Positions 34,273 to 44,299 of a DNA stretch of 64,000 bases are shown piece after piece. A program made the position numbers and the translations under genes. Source of the stretch: Salvator merianae (taxonomy: Eukaryota; Chordata; Lepidosauria; Squamata; Teiidae); contig QVOM02000034.1 of assembly GCA_003586115.2 (NCBI GenBank), positions 111,465,945 through 111,529,944 on the forward strand, written 5' to 3'. The notes below the pieces were generated by a model that was given only the letters and a program-made list of their open reading frames with translations, did no database searches and had not been told where the DNA came from. Numbering within the stretch: the stretch's first letter is position 1; the number at the start of each line of letters is the position of its first letter.

Positions 34273-34790
34273 CTGGGCCTTTTTGCACTTGATGTTAACA
34301 AGCACCTAGGATGCTTGCTAGTTAAGCGTGGTTGAACCACAAGATAGCCGAAGTGACCGGAAGTGGTATGCAACTGCTCCTAGTCACTTCTACTGCTGGA
34401 GCAGTAAATTGTAGTCTGGAACCTTACCAGGAGCTCATAGTGAGCTTCAGGTAAGGGACTGTTTGCACTTAACTTTGGTGTGGCGGCCTTCTTGGGTGCA
34501 ATCTGCTTATTGCACATGCATGAATGCACAATTGTGCATGTGTGTGCCTGCATGCTGTGTGGGCCTGCTGGTCACCATGGCAGTGGCCAGATGCTTTCTG
34601 GCCACTGCCGTGGCCACTGCCATGGTGACCAGCAGGCATGGCTACCAGCATTTGCACTGTGAACACTGGTAGCCAGCTTCAGGTCCAGTTTTTAGCTGCA
34701 CAGTGTGGATGATGTCTGCGCTGCATGGTAAAGTACTATGCTAGCACAGACTAATTAGTCTGTGCTAGCATAGTAAGTACTAAAATGGCC
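34273..34790. mobile_element. G1 MITE (518 bp) with two large palindromes
   Basis: Left end GGGCCTTTTTGCACTTGATG, decayed right end GTACTAAAATGGCC, flanked by ACT at 34270-34272 and 34791-34793. It holds a hairpin with two 27-bp arms (34563-34589 and 34611-34637, arm start GCCTGCTGGTCACCATGG). It also holds a perfect, spacer-free 42-bp palindrome at 34734-34775 (arm start TACTATGCTAGCACAG). The left 200 bp match 29576-30331. Confidence 0.78.
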
Positions 34791-34891
34791 ACTGTGTTTT
34801 AATAAGTGCTTGGCATTCAGGGACAGGGCAAAACTAGTATGCAGAATCCTAATCCCATAACACTTTGACTGCCTCCTGCTCTAGGATCTCA

Positions 34892-34921
34892 ATAGATAGA
34901 TAGATAGATAGATAGATAGAT
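34892..34921. repeat. GATA microsatellite
   Basis: About seven tandem ATAG/GATA units. Confidence 0.95.
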
Positions 34922-34994
34922 CCAACATTATAATAGGCATTTAGACATAGAAGCACACAGACAGACTGCACAGCAACAACTACGTTAGCAGCTA

Positions 34995-35085
34995 CAATTC
35001 TGGGCTTTATTCTGGGTTATATTCCAGATTAGGGGTCTGCCATTCGCATGCTATTGCAGACTACAGCAGGGCTCACCTGGGGCGG
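34995..35085. mobile_element. G1 MITE fragment (short subtype)
   Basis: TTCTGGGCTTTATTCTGGG, then ATTCCAGATTAGGGGTCTGCC and GCATGCTATTGCAGACTACAG, follows the interior of 2713-2885 and of 58545-58650. No termini. Confidence 0.5.
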
Positions 35086-35089
35086 AAAG

Positions 35090-35610
35090 AACTATAGTCT
35101 TCAGTCCTTCAAGCAACTACACAGTTGGAGCTAAGTGAATCAACATTTGACTTCAGGTATCAGGAAAGTATCTAGGAATTACTGTAGGCACTGCCAAATA
35201 CTGAATCGCTCATTGGAGAGGCTGAATTACTGGAAAAGGAAATGCATGCAGCTTGATACCTGAGTTATGAACCCGACCATTTTCTAATAAAATTTCTGTA
35301 TCTTATGCAGCCAGTGCTTTCCATCCACAGCCAGTCCAATCATTTTGCTAAATGCAGTAGCCGACTTTCACAACACAGAGAGAGCAATAGACTGTTCTGT
35401 CTGGGGTTATATTGTTTTCGTTGAAGGGGAATCCAAGAGTATGGCAGAGACCTAACTTTCGCAAGGACAAAAAGTTTTTGAGGGGTGTGGCAGTACAAAA
35501 TATCTATGCCTGTAGTATAAAAACACAACATAAAACAGAGATAGGGAACTCTGGATGTTGTTGAGATGCCAGCTTCCAGTTATTGGTAAAAGCTGGTTGA
35601 AGCAGGGAGA
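35090..35610. other. No recognised feature
   Basis: About 520 bp without supported feature. Confidence 0.4.
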
Positions 35611-35614
35611 ACTT

Positions 35615-36316
35615 GGGGCCAGTTTGCACTTGTTGCTAGCAAAGTTTGTCTGCACTAGGCAGAGGCCTGAGCAGCCGGGAGCAGCATAACACTGTTTTCG
35701 ATCGCTCCTAGTTGTGGCACCCAGATCCTGATAAAGTGCATTTGCACTTACCTTGGCATGCGGCATCTGGGTCTACACAATTAACTGATTATGTCTGCAC
35801 ACACCTATGCATGGGCAGCCCTGCCGGTCACCATGGTAGCGTCCGGATGCTTCCCAGCTGCTGCCATGGTTAGGATCAGGCAAGGCTACTAGCATTCACA
35901 GTCACTATTGTGGAGATCAGGCCTGCCCTGGATGGGCCACTGTACTGTGAGTGCTGGTGGCCTGATACAGGATTGTTACAGCATTCACAGGGCCTGTTCA
36001 CACTTGGAGCTAGTGAGCATCAGGGACAAAATTGTACTCCACAGCTGGACTGCTCCTGGTACAGTGCCTTTGCATCTGCTTCTGGGTGTGAATTCAGGCT
36101 GCGTGGTGCACCACGGCTGCACCTCATGATTGCATGATCATGCCTGTGTGGATCTATGTGATCCACAGCACTGCTGGTCACTGTGGCAGTGTGAATGCTG
36201 GTATCCCGCTTCTATTCCATTCCAGAGCCCCATAGTGTGGATGGTTTCTGTGCTGTGGGGTCCATTCTACCTCAGGATAGTTATCCTGTTCTAAGGAACC
36301 AAGTGCCAAAATGCTC
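35615..36316. mobile_element. Composite or nested G1 MITEs
   Basis: A first 5'-type terminus GGGGCCAGTTTGCACTTG lies at 35615 and a second, GGGCCTGTTCACACTTGGAG, at 35990. The only 3'-type terminus is CCAAGTGCCAAAATGCTC near 36299-36316, which is close to the inverse of the start of 21951. Either one copy lies inside another or a recombinant element arose. An imperfect palindrome around CAGGATAGTTATCCTG (36274-36289) sits near the right end. No 3-bp duplication could be fixed. Confidence 0.55.
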
Positions 36317-36319
36317 TCC

Positions 36320-36800
36320 TATATCTTTTAGAGTGGCATAGAAGAGGAAAGTTCACTAGATACTTCTTTTATTACACAATACATTATAAAATCCCCCTTT
36401 TTCATGTAGCTTTTAAAGATACCGGAGCACTGCCCTCTTTCCCAATCAGTGACCCTATTCGGACTAGACAGAAGTTTGATGCCATTCACCAGGGATCTTT
36501 TTTATACTTTTGCCGTGAGATAACCCATTAACCTTAACTAGCCCCGGAGCACTTTTGAAAAAGCTTTGGCATACAGTACATGACAATGTGCTTCTGCCTT
36601 AATGCATCCTTCACTGGAGTGTATGCTTTATATTCCATCAAAGTCCATTTTAAACCTCTCATTGATTTTCAGAGATGTGTACTTCACAGAAAAACAAAAA
36701 AGAAGACAAAAGAAAATCATCTTGCTTTGGTCACACATTAATCAATAGGATATGCAGCACATATGTGTAAATGTGCACTTAGGAGTAAATCTCAGTGAAT
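36320..36800. other. No recognised feature
   Basis: About 480 bp of AT-rich sequence with no supported feature. Confidence 0.4.
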
Positions 36801-36804
36801 CTAA

Positions 36805-37165
36805 GGGACCCTCCACACAGTGCCCTGCTTCACAGAGGCCTTCCTGGGGATCCTGGAGTGCTGCTGAGGGTGCAACTCTACTCACAGCAGCAAAAACCAT
36901 GGCCAAGATCATGCGCAAGAACTGGAACTGCAGACAGAACTTTTGACACCAAATCACCTCTTTAACCCACGCTACTGCTTTGCTTTGCATCTGTACAGGG
37001 ATAAGGAGGTGACTCTGCAAGCAAGAGTGACCTGGGAGTAGTTTCTTATGGCATACCAATGGGTTGCTTTCATGGTGTACTGAGGAGACCTGGGGGCCAA
37101 ATGGAGGCCCTCCCTTATCTCCTAGTTGACCAAGGCTTGCCCCAAATGCCTGTGTGGATGCAGCC
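36805..37165. mobile_element. G2 MITE (361 bp)
   Basis: Left end GGGACCCTCCACACAG, right end CTGTGTGGATGCAGCC, 12 of 16 bases inverted-identical, flanked by TAA at 36802-36804 and 37166-37168. No coding capacity; the reverse-strand frame across it lacks motifs. Confidence 0.65.
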
Positions 37166-37385
37166 TAATAAGGCTTACTCTCAGGTAAGCGTGCACAGGT
37201 TTGCATTACCAAATTATGGCTCTAAACACACTGTCCTCAGTTTCAAGCATCAGTGACCTTGCTAGAACTTATACTTTGAATACATGTGCAATGACTGGAC
37301 ATGTGTGTGTTTGATTCCAATATCATGTATCGACCAGACTTCTGTGGCTGATACCTACTGTACATGCCTTGACCCAGCCACATTA

Positions 37386-37688
37386 GGGGCATTTTTGCAC
37401 TTATCCTGACTTATCTTGAGCAAACCACATTTGAACAGCTGTCTTCAGCAGCTTCTTTAGGGGAACCATTTTGGTGGCAGAAACATGTCTCCTATGGGAA
37501 ACCAGACTGTGGAGGCATGCCACATTCACGTTTCCATGGTCTGGTTCAGTGGCTGCTAGTCTGATGGTAGACCATTTTCGGCAGCTTAGTCCGGTTTACA
37601 CCCCATCCAATGCAGACTGTACCAAGGCGTGGGAGGGAGATTCCCAGATCCTTGCTATACCACTTCAGTAGTAAGTGTGGAAAGGTCC
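37386..37688. mobile_element. G1 MITE (about 303 bp)
   Basis: Left end GGGGCATTTTTGCACTTATC, right end AGTAAGTGTGGAAAGGTCC. Internal phrases (GGAACCATTTTGGTGGC; TCCATGGTCTGGTTCAG) match other copies. Left flank TTA or TAG, right flank TAT, so the duplication is not exact. A solo G2-like right end (TGTGAGTACAGCC then TTA) follows near 37760. Confidence 0.65.
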
Positions 37689-37769
37689 TATGCAAACATT
37701 CTTCCACCTCCAAGGATTTCTGCGCTCACTTAGATGCAAAAAGATGTGTGAGTACAGCCTTACATTGGG

Positions 37770-38950
37770 ACTTTATAAACAGTGAAACACAGACACCCAG
37801 ATTAGAGACTAACCTCCGTACACTGTGGACTATCTGGTGTTTGTGAGCCTCACACATTCCAGAAATATTAGAGGTCTAGAAAAAGAATGCCCGTCAATCA
37901 TTGGTTGGTTTCATATTTTACTGGGGGCTGGCATTTGGCTTATCAGGTACAAAATCATGCAGATACTTCTGCTCCCTCAACTGAAATTATGGTACCCCTT
38001 GTTGCATAGCAACACTGAAGTTAGCAATAGAGTCTATGCAGCGCCCTCTTACAACATGGTTCTTGGCCTTTAAAATGCAGCAGAACTAATAAGTTTGTTG
38101 TTTCCTGGTATGTTATCTGCAGTGTTGTAGTTGACTCTCTTCTTATTTTGTCTCTCTTACTACTACAGTTTGAAAACTGGCATGTTGCCACACAGTGAAC
38201 AATAAAGTGAAAGTTAATGGAGCTCTGAGATTGAGGTAATTCACATGAATTAGAAATAACACACTAAAGCGCTGCAATTTCAACAAAAAAAAAATCATAT
38301 CTGAAATACTCCACACAGAGTTCAGGGCGAGCTAAATCAAACTTCCTAAAGATCTTGGGAAATAGCTTGACATGGTGAAATGAAATATATTGCACGGTAG
38401 CAGCGAGAAGCAAGAGGCGACAGGATATCCATCATTTACCCTCCCAACCACAGTTTAATAGAAAAAATATTGAGAGATATATCTACCATTTTATCATTTG
38501 TGGCTAGTGAAGTTTAATATCATGAAATCTAAACAACGTGGTTAGGGTTACAGTAGCAGTGGGATAGCAGAGGGTGACTGAAGCATTCAATGTACCTCTG
38601 TGTGAACTGACCCAATTGGTTGTCAAAGGAGTTTTACTCTGACAACCAATTTGGGCAGGTGAAACTGAGGCATGCCAAGTGTTGCCCCCTGCTGCTCTTG
38701 AAGCAATTGCTACACCAACTTCTTTTATGAAATAATTTACAAGACCTTCAGATTATGCAGCTACCATTATATGTACTGAGTAAGGATTGCTACCAGACAC
38801 AGGCCAGGTGCTCTCTATTCATAACCCAGAACTGTAGCATGTGCCTTTTATGATTAGATGTACATAGTGAAGAAAGCACTAGGCAGAAGATACTGCACCT
38901 GCATTTATAACCAGGTCTGGATAATCACAGCAGCTGATATTGCATGAGCT
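37770..38950. other. No recognised gene; one inverted repeat
   Basis: About 1.2 kb. Only the short inverted repeat listed at 38612-38654 stands out. Confidence 0.4.
38612..38654. repeat. Short inverted repeat
   Basis: CCCAATTGGTTGTCA and TGACAACCAATTTGGG flank a 14-bp spacer; the arms pair with a single bulge. No element ends or flanking duplication were identified. Confidence 0.7.
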
Positions 38951-38953
38951 TGT

Positions 38954-39464
38954 GGGCCTCTCCATATTTACCTTTGGTCCGGAACAAGTGCTGCAAAGTC
39001 AACTTCAGGGCTTCATCGGTTCACACATTAGTGCGGATCTGTGAGGCCCCACCCATCACGGGTACACTCCATCCATGCTGGATAGAGCATAGTCCTGATC
39101 AGGGCCTCCCTGATTAGATTACCAGTAGACCTTGACATTGAAGTCTACTGGTGGACCAGCGTGGCTTGGTCCAGAAAACAGAGGCATGTAGAAGGCACAC
39201 CTCCATCTTCTAGACTGCTGGGGGACCCATTTTTGCAGTGCATCAAAGGGTGTCACTGAAATAGGTTTCCTGGTAGCTCCAAAGCTAAGGCTTGGGAGGC
39301 CATCCCCAAAGTTCACACAAACTTCAGGGCCGGGGTGATCTGGGTCAGTGGCATCACGCAGATGGTGCTGTTCCAGACCACATCTTTCCATGGTCTGAAT
39401 CAGCAGGTCTCGCTGATCCAAACCCTCTGGTTCAGACCACAGAGAGGTGAATGAAGAAAGGCCC
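38954..39464. mobile_element. G1 MITE (about 511 bp)
   Basis: Left end GGGCCTCTCCATATTTACC, right end GTGAATGAAGAAAGGCCC. The interior reads GGCCCCACCCATCACGGG, TAGACCTTGACATTGAAGTC, GGGACCCATTTTTGCAGTG and GTGCTGTTCCAGACCACA, the same order as 47912-48387 and 52959-53452. Its last bases are shared with the next element. Confidence 0.7.
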
Positions 39465-39739
39465 TTTCCACACTGGGTCGGTTGACTGCCTCAGAAGGCC
39501 TCTGGAATGCCTCAAGAACACTATGGACTGGTATACTGGGAGGCCATGCCTCCCAGTAGATGTTTTCATCATCTGCACCGGGCAAGGCATTGGAACGGGT
39601 TGTGGAAAAAATGGTGCTGTAGCCTGCTCCAATTGTGGACCACTTGTAAGTGGTCCACACAGTATTTTGGGGTGTATTGGACCATCAGCTTCTGTGTGGA
39701 AGTGCACCCATTGTAGCTTGGCTCATCATGGAAAGGCCC
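39460..39739. mobile_element. G1 MITE abutting the previous one
   Basis: Left end GGCCCTTTCCACACTGGG, right end CATCATGGAAAGGCCC followed by TTA (39740-39742). The first five bases are also the last five of 38954-39464, so the two elements share a terminus. An internal inverted pair, GTGGACCACTT and AAGTGGTCCAC, lies at about 39636-39660. Confidence 0.65.
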
Positions 39740-39744
39740 TTAAA

Positions 39745-41540
39745 TTCCTGAAAGGCCATGCAGACTGAGATCAAGGTTATGAACTGAGTGTAATAATAAG
39801 CAAGCACCAATTTCAGCAGCCTGCAAAATGCTCCAAAATCTCCCTCCTTGCTTCTCCACTTGTCAACAAAATGCTGGGTTTGTTCAGTGGGAGTTGTGCC
39901 CTTGCTATAGGGTAAGCATCTGTTGACATCAGGCCCTTTAGTGAATCACTGGAATGCCTAAGCTTCAGACCTGTTTGAAATTCTAAAGTCTCTGATGACA
40001 TCCATGATCTCTCTGCATTCCTTCTATAACAGGGATAGGGTACCTAAGGTTTTCCAGATGTTTTTGAACTCCAACTATCTTTGTTTCCAGGAAGCTTAGC
40101 AAACAGAATTGCAATCCAGTAACTTCTAGAAGTTCATTAGATACTCATACTTGCTTCAAATTTGTTGGTTGATTGATTGACATTTATATTTCTCCCTATA
40201 GCAAAGGTTTTGGAGCAAGTTTCAAAGGATTACAGCAAGACTAACAGGTTAGAAACACTACTAAAGTTGTTTAAAATCACCCATAAATAGCAGTTAGTAA
40301 CATTTAAATTGGGATTCATAGAGGTTCAGTGAGATCAAGGTGTGTTTTGCGCTCACTGCTTCATCCCCATGCCTGTTGTCCAGTGGTTTCCAATCTAGAG
40401 TCCATCATTGGACACAGGCTACTTTGTTATTTAAAACATTCTATACTGCTTTTTCATATTAAAAAATTCAAATTCAAAACCAAGGTAAAGCAAGTTAAAA
40501 GCAATTAAAACAACAATATATAAAACAATATTGAGAATTGAGTGAGGATATATAGTGAACATTCATTCAAACTTATCGTTCATTTTGATATATCTGTGGT
40601 AAAATCTTATCTTTTCTGTCTCTGGAATTTTAAACATAACTTTTCAGTCTGACATGCCAACCACTTTTAATATGTTGTGAATCCACTTAATAACAACAAC
40701 AACAACACCTCAAGAGTATTTCCCCAAGTACTTTCTACAGTTCTGAATGTATAACTATAAAACCATATATCTAAGGCCACTGGGGTGTTACTTCAACACT
40801 ATTACTCAGTAGCTCACTAAACTGGTAAAATATTACCTCATGCAAGTACAGTATTTATTGTTTCTGAAGTATTATAGCTTTGTTTATTGCAAAAGGAAAA
40901 GAAAAAAAAAGTTGGTCAGCTCAGAACAAACCAGAATAACAATGGACAAGGGTTGCTCAGTGTGTGTTGATTTTATTTTGGTATGAAGAGGCTTGCTGTA
41001 ATAAATATTTATGTGGCATTTTTATTTCACTGGTGATGAATGGGGCATAAACAGCAACATGGTGGCCCTTAAAACTCTGACATGCAGAAAGGAAATGTGA
41101 GCCGTTGACTTTCCTTTGCAGAACTTGCCAAGTGGTCTTTCAGAAGTAGCATGGTGAGTCTTGCCAGTAGGGAGGGTCAGGCAACTGTCTCAGGCAGAAG
41201 ACATCAGAGAGAGGGGGCCGCGGTCAAAATCAGAATTCTACACTGTGCTCTGAGCTTATCTGAACCAAAGCAGACTTTTTAGTTCAGTCAGGCTATCTCC
41301 AGTCCACAAGAGGCAGCATGGGATATAAAAAGGATCTTGCAATTGCCTTTTACTGTGGCCCACCAGCAAATCCTAGCATAGATTTCTTTACTTTCGCGTC
41401 TTGTGAGGTGCATACAAAGTCACTGAGAACTTCCAAGCACTCACCCCTTTCATTTCTTTTTCTTTTTCTCCATGTACTTGCAGATTCTCTGAGGCTCCCA
41501 GCAAAGTTACTATGAATGCACCATGCCAGACATGAAGGTA
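39745..41540. repeat. LINE-tail-like fragments in otherwise unannotated sequence
   Basis: Around 40165-40290 (GACATTTATATTTCTCCCTATA, CAAAGGATTACAGCAAGAC) and 40430-40550 (TTTAAAACATTCTATACTGC, GCAATTAAAACAAC) there are phrases typical of 3' tails of reptile LINEs and their SINEs. A short CAA run is at about 40691-40707. The rest has no recognised content. Confidence 0.35.
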
Positions 41541-41545
41541 AGCAG

Positions 41546-41592
41546 GGCTATCACAGGAAATGTGCACTGGTCTTGGATTTCCTGTGATAGCC
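41546..41592. repeat. Perfect 16-bp hairpin
   Basis: GGCTATCACAGGAAAT (41546-41561) is exactly inverted as ATTTCCTGTGATAGCC (41577-41592) with a 15-bp loop. It is not bounded by G1 or G2 termini. It could be a small foldback remnant or, less likely, a hairpin RNA. Confidence 0.85.
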
Positions 41593-41824
41593 TTGCAATA
41601 GAATGTGTCTGTGTTGCAAATGGCACTGCATTGAGAAGACCAGAGAAGTGTCCAGCTTATCTCACAGGGCTTACCTCACAGGGAATGCAGGGTTTACTTT
41701 GCAACTGGAGGCAGCCTTAGGCAGCAGGCACTCTGAGGAAGCCCCAGAAACACAGTGGTCTAATGCCAGAGATGCCCATCACCATAGGGTGCCCTGAAAA
41801 GGCCCCTGAGAAAGACTTGACTTA

Positions 41825-42259
41825 GGCTGGTTCTGCACTTACTCCTATTCCAGCTTAAGAAGAGATCTAAGGGAGATCCTCAGTACACTTTGTCCACACA
41901 GGACCAAGTGTAGACTAAGACAAATAGACTATACCAGTAGACTTCTTTAGCGTACTAGGTGGTGGTAAACTGAACTAGGAGGCATGCAGATGGTGTACGC
42001 CTCCATGGTTTGGTTTGCTATGGAGGATCCATTTTGCTGGTGTGCCTTGTTACACTGCTGAAATAGGTCCCTTAGAACTCCATAAGCCAGGTGAGGGCTT
42101 CGGAACCAGCCCTGAAACTAGGCTGGAACAGCTGTCCGAATGTGGACAGCCTTGTTCCAGTCCAGGGAAGGATCCATCTGCACCCGAGATGGATTAGTTA
42201 GTCCAGATCAGTATGGAATACTCTGATCCAGACTATATAAGGTAAGTGCAGAAATGGCT
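41825..42259. mobile_element. G1 MITE (about 435 bp)
   Basis: Left end GGCTGGTTCTGCACTTACTCC after TTA, right end AAGGTAAGTGCAGAAATGGC followed by TTT. Both are decayed. A donor-like GGTAAGT lies at 42241-42247. Internal GGATCCATTTTGCTGGTGTG and CTGTCCGAATGTGGACAG phrases are family features. Confidence 0.68.
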
Positions 42260-42552
42260 TTGAATTGCAAATGGATGCCACATATGTTTTTCTTAACCAT
42301 GATTATTCAGAGGGAGTGACAACTTTCAGGGAACTGAGCATCCATCAGCCCATTCAGATTCAACATGCTTGAACTGATACTTTCCCAATTATACACAGAT
42401 GGAAATAACTTCTGCAAAATGCTTCCCTATTAAAGATATAATTCAAGTTAGGGAATCTGTTGTCTTCCAAGATAGGTTTGGGCTCCAACTCCCACTAGTG
42501 CTACAGAATACATACCCATAAAATAAACGTGTTGGAAGAGACTTCAGACACT

Positions 42553-42954
42553 GGGCCTTTCAAGTGGTCCATGGAGGGATCTAGGGGCCTCCCTTCTTCA
42601 TGTTGGCACAATTTACAGGGAGGTCACGCCCCCTGCTGGCATGCTGCATCTGCATTGGGTACAACATAGTCTGGTCTAGGCAGCTAAAATGGCTGCCTAG
42701 ACTGGGATACTGGTGGACCTGCTTTTACAAAATCGCGACCGGGATATTCATGAATTTGCTTTTACAAAATTGCACCACCGAAATTTTGTGGAAGCTGGTG
42801 TTGAAGATCACGTGATCTTGTGCGCTAGCAAGGAGGCTGTCCAGGAAAAGCCTCGCAAGTGCTTGTCCCAAGACAATGGAATCACTCCTGCCACCAGAAC
42901 TGCTCTAGGCTGACTCAGTCCAGTAGGACAGGGCCACTAATGTAAGAAATGGCC
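42553..42954. mobile_element. G1 MITE (402 bp)
   Basis: Left end GGGCCTTTCAAGTGGTCC, right end AATGTAAGAAATGGCC, flanked by ACT at 42550-42552 and 42955-42957. The inverted ends are short and decayed, but the duplication and the family-typical GGTCACGCCCCCTGCTGGCA block near 42623 support it. Part of the interior (TTTTACAAAATCGCGACC; TTTTACAAAATTGCACCACC) is a loose duplication. Confidence 0.65.
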
Positions 42955-43029
42955 ACTATCTAATCTGCTAAACTGTCCCCAAAACAGGGCTATCCATTAT
43001 TATTTTTTTAAAAAATCCAGTGTGACAGA

Positions 43030-43345
43030 ATGTACTACTCAGTGAGGCAGCCTGTTGCACTTCTAAACATGCTTTCAGTCACAACATTCATCCTTATGTC
43101 TAACTTGCATATCTTTACTTCCAGTCTTTCTACTCCAGTTTCATCCCATTGGTTCCGCTCCAGAGAATAATAGAGAACAAAAAAGCCTTTTTCTTGCATG
43201 TGCCAGTCCTTCCAATAATTGTAGACTACCATCCTACCCGCTTCCACTTCAATAGTCTCTTGCGTTGACTAAACATATTCTGCCTTTTTAACTGTTCCTT
43301 ATAGGTCTGGTTTTCCGGCCTCCTACCATCCCAGTAGCCCTTTTA
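43030..43345 (-). mobile_element. CR1-type LINE fragment, reverse strand
   Basis: The phrases CCAGTTTCATCCCATTGGTTC, AGAATAATAGAGAACAAAAAAGCC and CTGTTCCTTATAGGTCTGG, then TTTTCCGGCCTCCTACCATCCC, follow the order of the reverse complement of the CR1 3' end seen at 49257-49610. Heavily decayed, with no terminal repeat. Confidence 0.5.
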
Positions 43346-43349
43346 TCAC

Positions 43350-43957
43350 ATATGTGCCAATTTTGGAATTATTATTTTGGAATAATGTTTGATTTGCCAA
43401 TAGTGATCATGGTGCTCCTGATACAGTCTCGAATATAGACCCGATATCCTGGGTTTAAGGTATTATGGGAGAAAGAAATCTCACAGTGGAATATCTCTTT
43501 ATTCCAAAATTGCATCAATGTCTGGATTGCTGCCAACAGTGAAAACATGGATGAAACTAAGGTGTGAACAGCAGTTACCTGGATATCTTTCATAAAATGC
43601 TATTGGATACTTCCTCAGCATGATTAGCCAACCACGTGATGGGCTGCTCACAAGGTGCCGAAGTATGTAACCTGAGAATAAGTGCCTTTTCTCTAGGCAT
43701 AATGATAGACTTCGGTGCTTCTGCTGCCAATCAGGAGCAGCAGAAGGGAATACAGACTGATCAATCATGAAAAGTAAACTCGCAGGCAGGTCAAATGGAA
43801 AGGAAATCTTGAAGCAGTAAGTCACTCTGTCACTGTGTGACATGCTAAAACACAGAATATTGACCTAACATCTGATCAAAATGAAATAATCCCAGGAGTG
43901 CCTGGTTCTGGAATATCCAAAAATAGTAGAATAGGTAAGTGATGGCTGGAGGTAGCC
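43350..43957. mobile_element. G2 MITE, long copy, left end decayed
   Basis: Shares with 57140-57599 the blocks TTTGATTTGCCA, GTGATCATGGTGCTCC, AATATAGACCCGAT and CTGGGTTTAAGGTATTATGG, and the right-hand TGATGGCTGGAGGTAGCC, followed by TAA. The left GGCTGCATCCAGACA block is not preserved, so the left boundary is approximate. Confidence 0.6.
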
Positions 43958-44009
43958 TAAATACAGAAGTTTTTACTAAATTTCATTGTATTACATACTG
44001 TTGACTTTA

Positions 44010-44294
44010 GCCATTTCTGCACTTACCTTCCTTATTCCCATACAGGGTGGGCCGCCCTGTACCGGAACGAGCGATCCATCCCTAATGTGGATGTATCAAT
44101 CCCTGGACTAGATGAAGGCTGTCTGCATTGGGACGGCCGTTTCTGCTCAGCTGTCCCAATGATTTTCAATGCCCTCTTATCCCATCCTACAATGTGAGCT
44201 GACACTGCCTAAACAACTGGCTGGTTTATCTATAGGGTTGGGGAGTCAATGCAGTCCTGTCCACTGGAATAGAGTTTTAGTGCAAACGGAATCC
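44010..44294. mobile_element. G1 MITE (285 bp)
   Basis: Left end GCCATTTCTGCACTTACC, right end TTTTAGTGCAAACGGAATCC, flanked by TTA at 44007-44009 and 44295-44297. The left interior has a small palindrome CAGGGTGGGCCGCCCTG. Confidence 0.72.
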
Positions 44295-44299
44295 TTAAG

